Positions 1 to 5,618 of a stretch of DNA of 25,114 nucleotides are shown here, piece after piece. Origin of the DNA: a virus; IMG/VR virus record IMGVR_UViG_3300046048_000349, positions 1 through 25,114 of that record; one strand, written 5' to 3'. The notes beneath the pieces were generated by a model, which saw nothing but the letters and a program-made list of their open reading frames with translations, did no database searches and was not told the origin of the DNA. The position numbers and the translations under genes were made by a program. Each line of letters starts with the position of its first letter. The stretch's first letter is position 1.

Positions 1-574
1 GCCATGTATTCAGTGAAGGAACGACGAAAAGTTCTACGTTGGGAGTCCAGTTTGGATTCCATTCCTGTGAATACAGTGTTTCCCAGTTGATTCCGTTTGT
101 GCTGATCTGAATGTTCGAAGTGGTTGGTAGCGTGATCTCACCGGCTGCTCTTGGAACATATTGCAGGTTGGCTGGCAATGCGGCTCCGCACCCAGGACAT
201 ACGTTTGCGTCTGGAGGGACAACTTCGTCGCAGCTTGGGCAATGGACCACCGGGGTTTCGCATTTCGGGCATTCAGTCGCATCTGTGGGCAGGACGGCAT
301 CGCAACTGGTGCAGTAGTCTATGTCAGTCTCACATGTTGGACACTGTTGCGCGTCTTCAGGCAGCACCCTGTTGCATTCAGGGCATCTATGCCGCTTGAT
401 ACACTCGTTGCTTTTGATAAGGACGTAAGCCCCCGCTCCGACCACTCCGATAATGACTATAGTTACGCAGAGCGGCAACACAGCCATGTCTTTGCCGTTC
501 TCACCGTCAGATTGGGCTTGTGACGCATGAACAATGCACGCGCAAATCAGGAGGCTCAGAAGTCTAGTTTTCAT
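1..574 (-). CDS. Signal-peptide/TM protein with three tandem zinc ribbons (3' end off window)
   Basis: The frame opens at the ATG ending at 574 and stays open to base 1, so 191 residues are visible and the C-terminus is missing. Residues 1-20 look like a cleavable signal peptide (MKTRLLSLLICACIVHASQA). Residues 31-53 are a strong hydrophobic segment followed by basic residues (K54, K60, R61, R63), which predicts that the rest is cytoplasmic. Six CxxC pairs follow at C64/67, 78/81, 88/91, 102/105, 112/115 and 126/129. They form three zinc ribbons repeating every 24 residues with the pattern CxxCx(V/L)xPxDAxxCPxC. From about residue 151 a new segment begins (STNGINWETL), similar in style to repeats in verrucomicrobial surface proteins. 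The start overlaps the preceding 58-aa gene by 11 bp, so the two are probably translationally coupled. Zinc binding is well supported; the function is unknown. Confidence 0.82.
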   Translation of the reverse strand, partial: MKTRLLSLLICACIVHASQAQSDGENGKDMAVLPLCVTIVIIGVVGAGAYVLIKSNECIKRHRCPECNRVLPEDAQQCPTCETDIDYCTSCDAVLPTDATECPKCETPVVHCPSCDEVVPPDANVCPGCGAALPANLQYVPRAAGEITLPTTSNIQISTNGINWETLYSQEWNPNWTPNVELFVVPSLNTW

Positions 575-740
575 GGGAACGAAGTTGGTCTCGAAGTTCT
601 GTCACTTCATTGTTTAGTCTGAGGTTTTCGTCAGCCATCTGGTTGACTCTGGTTATGATTAGGGTTAGTGAGGCAGCACAGACTGCAATCAGAAGCAATG
701 CTGCTATCAGTTCAGTCACTTTCGGATTTATACGTTTCAT
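564..740 (-). CDS. Small membrane protein with coiled-coil tail
   Basis: This encodes 58 residues from an ATG ending at 740. An alternative TTG start at 794 would add 18 residues. Residues about 9-30 form one transmembrane helix (TELIAALLLIAVCAASLTLI). They are followed by a short heptad-like charged helix (NQMADENLRLNNEVTELRDQ). The gene overlaps the 3' end of the 63-aa gene upstream by 29 bp and the start of the zinc-ribbon gene by 11 bp. A membrane anchor plus coiled coil resembles an inner-membrane spanin in outline, but it is very short and no outer spanin lies next to it, so that assignment is only a possibility. It could equally be a partner of the zinc-ribbon membrane protein. Confidence 0.6.
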   Translation of the reverse strand: MKRINPKVTELIAALLLIAVCAASLTLIITRVNQMADENLRLNNEVTELRDQLRSHEN

Positions 741-903
741 AAATCGCAGACAACCGCCACAGAAGTCCAAACCGGATCTCAGGCCGGTTCGCAACGAACT
801 GTCGCAACAGTCGTCGTGCCCTCCTGCGCTTGTCGCGCCTCCGGTCCAAGGCGGATGTGGCTCGCGACTCGTCCGGCACAGGAACGGTTGTCTGAGAACA
901 CAT
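712..903 (-). CDS. Small basic protein, unknown function
   Basis: This encodes 63 residues, starting at the ATG ending at 903. The centre is very basic (LDRRRDKRRRARRLLRQF) and the C-terminal third is aromatic and helical. The product could bind nucleic acid, but no known fold is recognised. Codons 7-12 encode VPVPDE. A 20-bp identical stretch occurs in opposite orientation at the same distance from the start codon of the plus-strand gene at 2351. That argues that both starts and frames are genuine. The 3' end overlaps the following 58-aa gene by 29 bp. No convincing Shine-Dalgarno sequence precedes the ATG. Confidence 0.5.
   Translation of the reverse strand: MCSQTTVPVPDESRATSALDRRRDKRRRARRLLRQFVANRPEIRFGLLWRLSAIYETYKSESD
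868..887 (-). repeat. 20-bp repeat, inverted partner of 2367-2386
   Basis: Read on the minus strand this is CCGTTCCTGTGCCGGACGAG, identical to plus-strand 2367-2386. In both places it covers codons 6-12 of a small gene (VPVPDE). See the finding on this pair. Confidence 0.85.
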
Positions 904-1280
904 TTACTACACTCTTTTGATTTTGGATAGACCGTATAATTACTGACTTCACAAATGGCTGGAGTATGTGTATGGTCTGGTTGCGAATGGACAAGCCGTG
1001 AGTGTCCTAGTCAATGAGGGTTTTCATACCTCAACCTATGCTGAATGCCGCCACAGCATTTGACACCAACCACGGAGGCGGCAACTCAATTAGCCTAGTC
1101 ATACAACATGAATACACAGTGGGTAATACTTGCATACTCGGAGATGGTGTCTGCTGGACTCGCGGGTGTGATGCGGTGCAGGCGGCACTGGCGGCAGAGG
1201 CATCGTTCGTGCGGGCGATTTGGGCGACATCGCCGAGGCACTTGACGACGGCGGCGGCGGGGAATTCAATTTGAAACATT
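904..1280. other. Divergent spacer without a convincing gene
   Basis: This separates the leftward zinc-ribbon cluster from the rightward accessory genes. The longest plus-strand frame (1014-1274) encodes an 86-residue peptide with no recognisable domain and atypical composition. A shorter overlapping frame starts at ATG 1109 (MNTQWVILAYSEMVSAGL, 45 residues to 1246), and a start-less frame ends GGGGEFNLKHYENPT at 1297. None stands out. The right half (about 1140-1265) is much more G/C-rich than the left. The segment probably holds promoters for both directions and may contain a decayed gene. Confidence 0.45.
935..940 (+). promoter_or_regulatory. Possible -10 box for the rightward accessory genes
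   Basis: A perfect TATAAT lies in the divergent spacer upstream of the rightward genes. No good -35 box is found at 16-18 bp, only T-rich sequence, so the assignment is weak. Confidence 0.22.
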
Positions 1281-1287
1281 ATGAAAA
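1251..1287 (+). repeat. 37-bp direct repeat, copy 1 (spans a start codon)
   Basis: The 30 bases before ATG 1281 plus the first seven coding bases are identical to 2505-2541. The repeat contains a GGCGGCGGGG run, GAATTC and TTGAAACATT immediately before the ATG. The two copies lie 1,254 bp apart and bracket three genes. Confidence 0.9.
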
Positions 1288-1679
1288 TCCTACATAAGAA
1301 AACGGGGACCGTTCTGTTGGACATCCCCGCAGAATCTTTAGTCGCGGCGGATCTGCGCGAGGCGGATCTGATCGAGGCAAAACTTGACGCGGAAGAAATT
1401 GAGCGACGCAGCATTCTGCCAGCCGGTGAGTTGGTTGCCTGGAAAAAGTTGCGCGGAGGCGGACTGTGTAAACTCCTAATCCCAAAGGAAGCCAAAAGGC
1501 ATTCATCCCTCACGTCAAGAAAATGTCGGGCTGAATACGCCATTGTTTTAGAGGAACACAAGCTTGAATATAGGGTCGGACAAAAGGTCGTCCCCGACTC
1601 GTATGATCCAGATCCGCGCATAGACTGTTCGCACGGAATTCACTTCTACATTACACGCCAGGAGGCTCAAGAGGCATGA
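1281..1679 (+). CDS. DUF5758-like protein with pentapeptide-like N-terminus
   Basis: This encodes 132 residues. Residues about 20-38 (VAADLREADLIEAKLDAEE) match pentapeptide-repeat spacing, with a small residue and Leu every five positions. The C-terminal two thirds fits the DUF5758 family seen in phages. Visible features are SILPAGELVAWKKL, an RKCRAEYAIVLE block, EYRVGQKVVPD, and a Cys/His-containing end CSHGIHFYITRQEA. The family is common in phage accessory regions and has no established biochemical role that I know of. The stop overlaps the start of the next gene in ATGA (1676-1679), so the two are coupled. The start codon sits in a 37-bp direct repeat, and no Shine-Dalgarno sequence is close to it. 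Confidence 0.8.
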   Translation: MKILHKKTGTVLLDIPAESLVAADLREADLIEAKLDAEEIERRSILPAGELVAWKKLRGGGLCKLLIPKEAKRHSSLTSRKCRAEYAIVLEEHKLEYRVGQKVVPDSYDPDPRIDCSHGIHFYITRQEAQEA

Positions 1680-2350
1680 AAGCGTATCACTTCACAGGGG
1701 ATAAACTCCGCAATGGTGATCCAATCCCGCCCATTGGAGAATGGTTGGTGTTTGATGGCGAACCGCAGCTATGCGTCCAGGGGTTGCATGCCAGCATAGA
1801 TCCATACGATGCGTTAACCTGTGCGCCTGGGACATTGCTGCACAAGGTAGAATTAGGCGGTAAGATTATCCACAGCTCAGATAAAATGGTTGCGACACGC
1901 AGAAAGATAATCGCCTCAGTAGACACTACAGCAACACTCCAAGCGTTCGCCCGCTGGTGCGCATTTCAAGTAATTGATTTATGGGACGCTCCCCAGATAG
2001 TCAGACAATGGCTTGAAACTGGAGATAAATCATTGAGTCTGGCGGTAATGGAGGCGGTGTGTATGTCGATAAAAGCGGTGTCAGAGTGGCTGCCAGTGCC
2101 TGCAAGAGCGGCGACAGCAGCAGCGATAGCAGCAGAATGGGCGGCAAGGGTGTCGGGGGCGTGGGGGGCGGAGTGGACGACGGGTGCGGCGGTAGCATTG
2201 GGAGCCCAACTGGCAACGGGGCATGCGGCACACGCAGTGTATTGCCCAGGAAACATGTGGATTTCGGCGGTATGGGCATCGGAGGAGAAAAATAAGCAAC
2301 GAAAAGAATTTCAGCGCAGGGTGAATGAGTTGTTTGGAGACAAAACATAA
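1676..2350 (+). CDS. Phage accessory protein with Ala-rich middle (DUF7666-like)
   Basis: This encodes 224 residues. The N-terminal ~85 residues (MKAYHFTGDKLRNGDPIPP, GEWLVFDGEPQLCVQGLHAS, LLHKVELGG, DKMVATRRKII) match a family of phage and bacterial proteins, probably DUF7666, that often sits beside DUF5758 proteins. The role is unknown. Residues ~125-190 are an Ala/Trp/Gly-rich helical tract, followed by a charged C-terminus (EEKNKQRKEFQRRVNELF). The Ala-rich tract is encoded with many G-ending codons and long G runs (2148-2171), unlike the rest of the gene. Such Ala-rich tracts are typical of this family and vary in length between relatives. The gene is coupled to the gene before it (ATGA) and abuts the next. 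Confidence 0.75.
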   Translation: MKAYHFTGDKLRNGDPIPPIGEWLVFDGEPQLCVQGLHASIDPYDALTCAPGTLLHKVELGGKIIHSSDKMVATRRKIIASVDTTATLQAFARWCAFQVIDLWDAPQIVRQWLETGDKSLSLAVMEAVCMSIKAVSEWLPVPARAATAAAIAAEWAARVSGAWGAEWTTGAAVALGAQLATGHAAHAVYCPGNMWISAVWASEEKNKQRKEFQRRVNELFGDKT

Positions 2351-2593
2351 ATGAACATTTTCCCCGCCGTTCCTGTGCCGGACGAGATCGTTCCCAACAT
2401 TTACTGCACGCCATGTGTCCCTGACGTGGGACAGAAAGTGCAGACGATCAAGTGCAGGGGAGTACGAGCAAAATACCGCAACTGTCAAGCAAAGGCGGAC
2501 CACTGCGGCGGCGGGGAATTCAATTTGAAACATTATGAAAAACATACGCACAACATATTTACCAACTGCAGAGCTTTTCCTGGCATACATTGA
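2351..2593 (+). CDS. Small hypothetical protein
   Basis: This encodes 80 residues, starting one base after the stop codon of the previous gene. It is Cys-rich in the middle (Cys in NIYCTPCVPD, IKCRG, YRNCQ and DHCGG), so metal binding is possible, but no known motif is complete. Residues 7-12 are VPVPDE, shared at the DNA level (20 bp) with the leftward 63-aa gene at the same distance from the ATG. The last ~20 codons overlap the next gene and contain the second copy of the 37-bp repeat, read here as GGGEFNLKHYE. The genuine end could be earlier in an ancestral version if the repeat was pasted in by recombination. Confidence 0.45.
   Translation: MNIFPAVPVPDEIVPNIYCTPCVPDVGQKVQTIKCRGVRAKYRNCQAKADHCGGGEFNLKHYEKHTHNIFTNCRAFPGIH
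2367..2386 (+). repeat. 20-bp repeat, inverted partner of 868-887
   Basis: CCGTTCCTGTGCCGGACGAG on the plus strand, codons 6-12 of the small gene at 2351. It is identical to the minus-strand copy in the 63-aa gene. Confidence 0.85.
2505..2541 (+). repeat. 37-bp direct repeat, copy 2 (spans a start codon)
   Basis: Identical to 1251-1287 and, like it, ends seven bases into a gene (ATG 2535). In both copies another frame reads GGGEFNLKHYE. Confidence 0.9.
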
Positions 2594-2753
2594 TATTCTT
2601 GAGCGAAGAGAGATTCCAATCAACAAAGATGGGATTAAGTGCTACACAAAGACAGTCCACATTAAGCGGATATTGTCGTGCTCATCTGACGAAACAACCG
2701 CTATGATTCAGGCTCATTCGAAGATTAAAGCCAGAATGTCAGAAGAACCATGA
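2535..2753 (+). CDS. Small hypothetical protein
   Basis: This encodes 72 residues beginning MKNIRTTYLPTAELFLAYID and ending KIKARMSEEP. The product looks mainly helical and mildly basic, with no recognisable domain, signal peptide or membrane segment. The ATG lies in the second 37-bp repeat, giving it the same initiation region as the DUF5758 gene at 1281. It overlaps the 3' end of the previous small gene by 59 bp, so at least one of the two boundaries may be a recombination product. Confidence 0.5.
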   Translation: MKNIRTTYLPTAELFLAYIDILERREIPINKDGIKCYTKTVHIKRILSCSSDETTAMIQAHSKIKARMSEEP

Positions 2754-2782
2754 CATGCTACTAGCCTTACTCACAGTTGGTT

Positions 2783-3061
2783 ATGAATGCTATGTCACTT
2801 GCATTACACAAACGCTTATGCGTTACTTTAGGCATGTGGACCGTGCAGGAACATGAAGACGTTGATGCGCTTGACGCCGGATTCACCCATGAATTCAGGG
2901 TGACTGATGGTAAGCGTTCCTTTGTCTGCACCGATGGCGACGACGCTTTTTGGTTGAGAGATTCCCTGTCTAGGCTCCAGAATCGCATCGTAAGCGATTT
3001 TCGGAGGCAGATGGGACTAGGAGATGGTAGACATGACAAAACAGCAACAGGGGCCATCTGA
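2783..3061 (+). CDS. Small hypothetical protein
   Basis: This encodes 92 residues from ATG 2783. TTG 2777 or ATG 2792 are alternative starts, and no clear ribosome binding site decides between them. The centre (FTHEFRVTDGKRSFVCTDGDDAFWLRD) suggests a small beta-rich domain and the end is helical. No family is recognised. It overlaps the following gene by 29 bp. Confidence 0.5.
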   Translation: MNAMSLALHKRLCVTLGMWTVQEHEDVDALDAGFTHEFRVTDGKRSFVCTDGDDAFWLRDSLSRLQNRIVSDFRRQMGLGDGRHDKTATGAI

Positions 3062-3269
3062 GCCCCAAGAAAGGCACACCACAATGAGTAAGGCGACTTA
3101 CTTCTCTCGCGCCTTCTGCATGGAACGCGCAAAACACTGGGATGCTAAAAAGCTACAAGACCTTAAATCCTTGGAGCTTAACGAAGTATGGAGATGGCAC
3201 AACGCTGGATACCTTCGCGTCTTCACTGACGGGACGATTCTAGCTCTTCCAGATGTTTCTGTAGCTTAG
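3033..3269 (+). CDS. Small hypothetical protein
   Basis: This encodes 78 residues. ATG 3033 (MTKQQQGPSEPQERH) is preferred because AGGAG lies nine bases upstream. ATG 3024 touches that AGGAG, and ATG 3084 (MSKATYFSRAFCMERAKHW) has a weaker AAAGG upstream. The product is Trp-containing and helical (HWDAKKLQDLKSLELNEVWRW) and no domain is recognised. It is the last gene of the rightward accessory group. Its 3' end overlaps the 3' end of the opposing DUF4406/DUF5664 gene by 47 bp, and a terminator follows 30 bp after its stop codon. Confidence 0.5.
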   Translation: MTKQQQGPSEPQERHTTMSKATYFSRAFCMERAKHWDAKKLQDLKSLELNEVWRWHNAGYLRVFTDGTILALPDVSVA

Positions 3270-3963
3270 CCAGTGCTCGCCAAGCTACTTTCGTCCAATC
3301 GCCCTCCAGGACATGTCTTAGGAGGGCGTTTTCTTCATCAGCGCTCTTACTTCTATCCCATCGTATGGGCTGTCCTGGCAGATGCTGTTTATTGCCCAGG
3401 AAACTCACATGAGCTACAGCGGCTAACGCATTTGGAAAGTATTTGAACAGTCCGCTGTAGATTGGGTATGTCTTACGCTCATCAGCATTCTCTGGAAATA
3501 TCGGTGGAGCAATGACAGGAGCCTCTTGGCAGTCTGATCTAGCATCCATGATAGGCGTAAGATACTTAGGGATAAGACTCTCTGGGTTAATGTCAGCCAC
3601 TTTAATCACAGGATCCTCACCAGGGCTATACAACCAAACTGCACTAATCCCTTTCCATAGCGCATAGGACAGTTCTGCTTTTGCTCCTTTGCTATGTTCC
3701 CATCCAGGCAGCATCATAATCACGTCCGCATTCTCTACAGCGGCGATATCTCTTATGCGAGCTTGCTTTAGGAAATGTCGGCTAGGTGCTGGACCTGTCG
3801 GATCGAATCCCAAGTCCATGTCTGCACGTGCTGGGTTGATAACCACTAAGCGATCATTGGTTGTTTGCAGGTATTCCTCTGCAGCAAAAAAGGCATTGAA
3901 ATTATGTCCAGGCCATCCTTTCATCGGGCCAGACAGAACTACTGTTAAGTGCGATTCATTCAT
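3223..3963 (-). CDS. DUF4406 + DUF5664 (dATP/dGTP diphosphohydrolase N-terminal-like) fusion
   Basis: This encodes 246 residues. Residues 6-120 fit the DUF4406 / nucleoside 2-deoxyribosyltransferase-like fold: VVLSGPMKG at 8-16, NFNAFFAAEEYL, VINPA at 41-45, and LPGWEHSKGAKAEL at 85-98. Residues ~162-240 fit the DUF5664 (dATP/dGTP diphosphohydrolase N-terminal-like) family: KTYPIYSGLFKYFPNALAAV, GNKQHLPGQPIRWDRSKSAD, RHVLEGDW, KVAWRALAKLQ. Both domains occur in phage nucleotide-metabolism genes. The second belongs to a group linked to nucleotide-pool editing, including in phages that replace adenine with 2-aminoadenine, but no PurZ-like gene is present here. It is the last gene of a leftward operon, starting 4 bp after the phosphoesterase gene with GAAAG upstream. 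The substrate is not predictable from sequence alone. Confidence 0.82.
   Translation of the reverse strand: MNESHLTVVLSGPMKGWPGHNFNAFFAAEEYLQTTNDRLVVINPARADMDLGFDPTGPAPSRHFLKQARIRDIAAVENADVIMMLPGWEHSKGAKAELSYALWKGISAVWLYSPGEDPVIKVADINPESLIPKYLTPIMDARSDCQEAPVIAPPIFPENADERKTYPIYSGLFKYFPNALAAVAHVSFLGNKQHLPGQPIRWDRSKSADEENALLRHVLEGDWTKVAWRALAKLQKHLEELESSRQ
3300..3336 (+). terminator. Rho-independent terminator embedded in the opposing gene
   Basis: The perfect 8-bp arms CGCCCTCC (3300-3307) and GGAGGGCG (3321-3328) enclose a 13-base loop and are followed by TTTTCTTC. The T tract is on the plus strand only, 30 bp after the stop codon of the last rightward accessory gene. The same bases encode residues NALLRHVLEGD of the leftward DUF5664 domain. 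Confidence 0.75.
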
Positions 3964-3967
3964 TATG

Positions 3968-5002
3968 TTATACTACTTTCCCGCTGACTATCTTGAGGTT
4001 GTCGAAGCTCCATGCTGTGTGATTGAGTTCAATCCAAGCAAACCCATGGTTCCATTTGTTGAGTGGCCGATATCTAGGGCGTCTGTGACAAAGACAACCT
4101 ATGCCGAACGTGCTCACTGTCTTGTCTAGTCCTGACTCGGTGTGATTTGAAGTTTGGTGTAGGTGTCCAGCAGCACAGTTGCATTGGGCTCTGAGGAATA
4201 GGCCGCGAGCAGGGTTCACAGGATTGGTAAAACTTGAAGGAAATTCATGGCCATGAAGCAGATGTAGATGAGGCCCACACCTGATGGGTTGTTTATTGTC
4301 CACCAATTCAACTCCATACTCCTTGAAATCCAGCATTGTATCTAGCCTCAGTATTGGGGCTCCGTCAGGATCAAGGACTGTGAACAGCTCTGGCGCTCTT
4401 TTCCAAGCATATCTCCACAATCTCTCCTCATGGTTTCCTTCCTTGAAGATGATCCTGGATTTTGGAAAGCGAGCCCTTAGATGTTCAAGGAAGAGCCTGC
4501 CTGCCTCGATTTCATCATTTAACGGTTGGCGCAACCTAGGGTCTCTTTCCCAGAACGATACCGGGTAATGATCCAGGATGTCTCCTAGCAGTATCACACA
4601 GTCTGGTTTACGATCTTGTGCGTAGTCTAGGGCTGCAACCAAGGCCTGCTTGTCGTAGAACGGCATGTGAATGTCACAGAGCACAACAGCATTCTTGAAC
4701 TCAATATTGATGACTTTCCAATCATCCGGCTCTGTGATTACTGGTGGCAATGGGACTACTGCATCTGATTGTGTGCCTTTTGCCTTGTAAAATGCCGTTA
4801 ATCGCACATTGCTGCGTGCATGATTTCCATGGATACCACGATAGGTTCTTACAACACCCCTGGCATATTCAACATTGCTAAACAAAGCCGGTTCATGATC
4901 ACACAGTAATCTAGCCAGACTCTTACTTGGAAGGTGTGGGTATTTCCTGATGTATTCAATTGCTATCTCAGCGTTAAGTTTTCGCGGTTTTATGAATGCC
5001 AT
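3968..5002 (-). CDS. Calcineurin-like metallophosphoesterase
   Basis: This encodes 344 residues. The five metallophosphoesterase motifs are all present in order: CDIH (D110, H112), GDILDH (D141), GNHEER (N190, H191), LHGHEF (H250/H252) and AGHLHQ (H280, H282). The active site should bind two metal ions and hydrolyse phosphodiester or phosphomonoester bonds. The N-terminal ~60 residues (EIAIEYIRKYPHLPSKSLA ... ARGVVRTYRG) look like a helix-turn-helix-type nucleic-acid-binding region, an arrangement also seen in other phage members of this family. A role as a DNA or RNA processing nuclease or phosphatase is plausible, but the substrate is unknown. It lies 7 bp after the metallopeptidase gene and 4 bp before the DUF4406 fusion gene. 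Confidence 0.88.
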   Translation of the reverse strand: MAFIKPRKLNAEIAIEYIRKYPHLPSKSLARLLCDHEPALFSNVEYARGVVRTYRGIHGNHARSNVRLTAFYKAKGTQSDAVVPLPPVITEPDDWKVINIEFKNAVVLCDIHMPFYDKQALVAALDYAQDRKPDCVILLGDILDHYPVSFWERDPRLRQPLNDEIEAGRLFLEHLRARFPKSRIIFKEGNHEERLWRYAWKRAPELFTVLDPDGAPILRLDTMLDFKEYGVELVDNKQPIRCGPHLHLLHGHEFPSSFTNPVNPARGLFLRAQCNCAAGHLHQTSNHTESGLDKTVSTFGIGCLCHRRPRYRPLNKWNHGFAWIELNHTAWSFDNLKIVSGKVV

Positions 5003-5009
5003 AACGGGT

Positions 5010-5348
5010 TCAGTCTTTCTTTTCTGCCAACCAACTCATTAAAACTGGGTTACTCTTCAACACTCCTACCAGTCCGTGCCCAATCAGATCGCATACTGTT
5101 TCCTGGTCCCAATTCTCACGGTCCCCATAAATGTGGTAAATGGCGTGTATAATCTCGTGCATGACGATATCCCTGATGCGGTCGTGCCCTAGCTTCACGT
5201 CAATCTCAATTGCCTGATATGCGTTGTCGCACCAGCCCTCACACAGATCACCATCTTTGATGATTGGGGCATGTCTGAAGAACAGCGTGTAAGTGTAGCC
5301 GCAAATCAAAATCTTCGACTCATTGAGAAAGCATGTCGATGGTATCAT
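5010..5348 (-). CDS. HExxH zinc metallopeptidase, phage SprT/ImmA-like
   Basis: This encodes 112 residues. The motif MHEIIHAIYH gives the zinc ligands H64 and H68 and catalytic E65. A downstream Glu (E83 in WDQETVCDLIGHGL) is placed to be the third ligand. The conserved ending NPVLMSWL is shared by small phage metallopeptidases of this kind. A beta-rich N-terminal half precedes the helix, as in minimal gluzincin folds. It could cleave a host regulator or act in virion maturation; nothing in the sequence settles this. The start codon overlaps the stop codon of the upstream 87-aa gene by 4 bp (ATGA). Confidence 0.8.
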   Translation of the reverse strand: MIPSTCFLNESKILICGYTYTLFFRHAPIIKDGDLCEGWCDNAYQAIEIDVKLGHDRIRDIVMHEIIHAIYHIYGDRENWDQETVCDLIGHGLVGVLKSNPVLMSWLAEKKD

Positions 5349-5608
5349 TGGTTTTGTTTTGGAAGATACTGATTGAGGCGCTGAATCAATCGACCTATGT
5401 CCTGTAAGACGGTGTGGATTGGGGCATCATAACTTCGAACGCAAACGAAATTATCGGATGGTCTTTGGGTTCTGTAAACCACCACCGTATGTCCAGCCTT
5501 TAAGGCCTTTAACCCTTCTTCCCTCAAGCCTGTAGCATCATTCCCCAGTGTGGCATTGACGATACCGCATTCGCACAATCTGAAAGTGATTTCTTTATCA
5601 CTAAGCAT
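5345..5608 (-). CDS. Small hypothetical protein, first gene of the leftward operon
   Basis: This encodes 87 residues starting MLSDKEITFRLCECGI. The middle (EEGLKALKAGHTVVVYRTQRPSDNFVCVRSYD) looks like a small alpha/beta domain and the end is helical (TVLQDIGRLIQRLNQYLPKQNQ). No family is recognised. It is the promoter-proximal gene of the operon that continues with the metallopeptidase, phosphoesterase and DUF4406 fusion, and overlaps the metallopeptidase by 4 bp. A 9-bp inverted repeat lies 11 bases upstream of its start codon. Confidence 0.65.
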   Translation of the reverse strand: MLSDKEITFRLCECGIVNATLGNDATGLREEGLKALKAGHTVVVYRTQRPSDNFVCVRSYDAPIHTVLQDIGRLIQRLNQYLPKQNQ

Positions 5609-5618
5609 AGCTCGGTGG

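Noticed and set aside
34-300. 88-codon minus-strand frame at the left edge
   Set aside because: It is a shifted frame of the zinc-ribbon gene, whose true frame has regular CxxC motifs and runs off the window.
1014-1274. 86-codon plus-strand frame upstream of the DUF5758 gene
   Set aside because: No domain, no clear ribosome site, and it ends within the 37-bp repeat; two other frames overlap it with similar merit.
1031-1621. 196-codon minus-strand frame opposite the DUF5758 gene
   Set aside because: It runs antisense to a recognisable family, is low in protein-like patterns, and its extension follows G/C-rich sequence.
2081-2626. 181-codon minus-strand frame opposite the Ala-rich gene
   Set aside because: The product is an Arg/Cys/Pro low-complexity shadow of the G-rich tract on the other strand.
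2242-3406. 15-bp match TATTGCCCAGGAAAC near 2242 and 3392
   Set aside because: The two copies lie in different frames and on opposite coding strands with no shared context, so chance is the simplest explanation.
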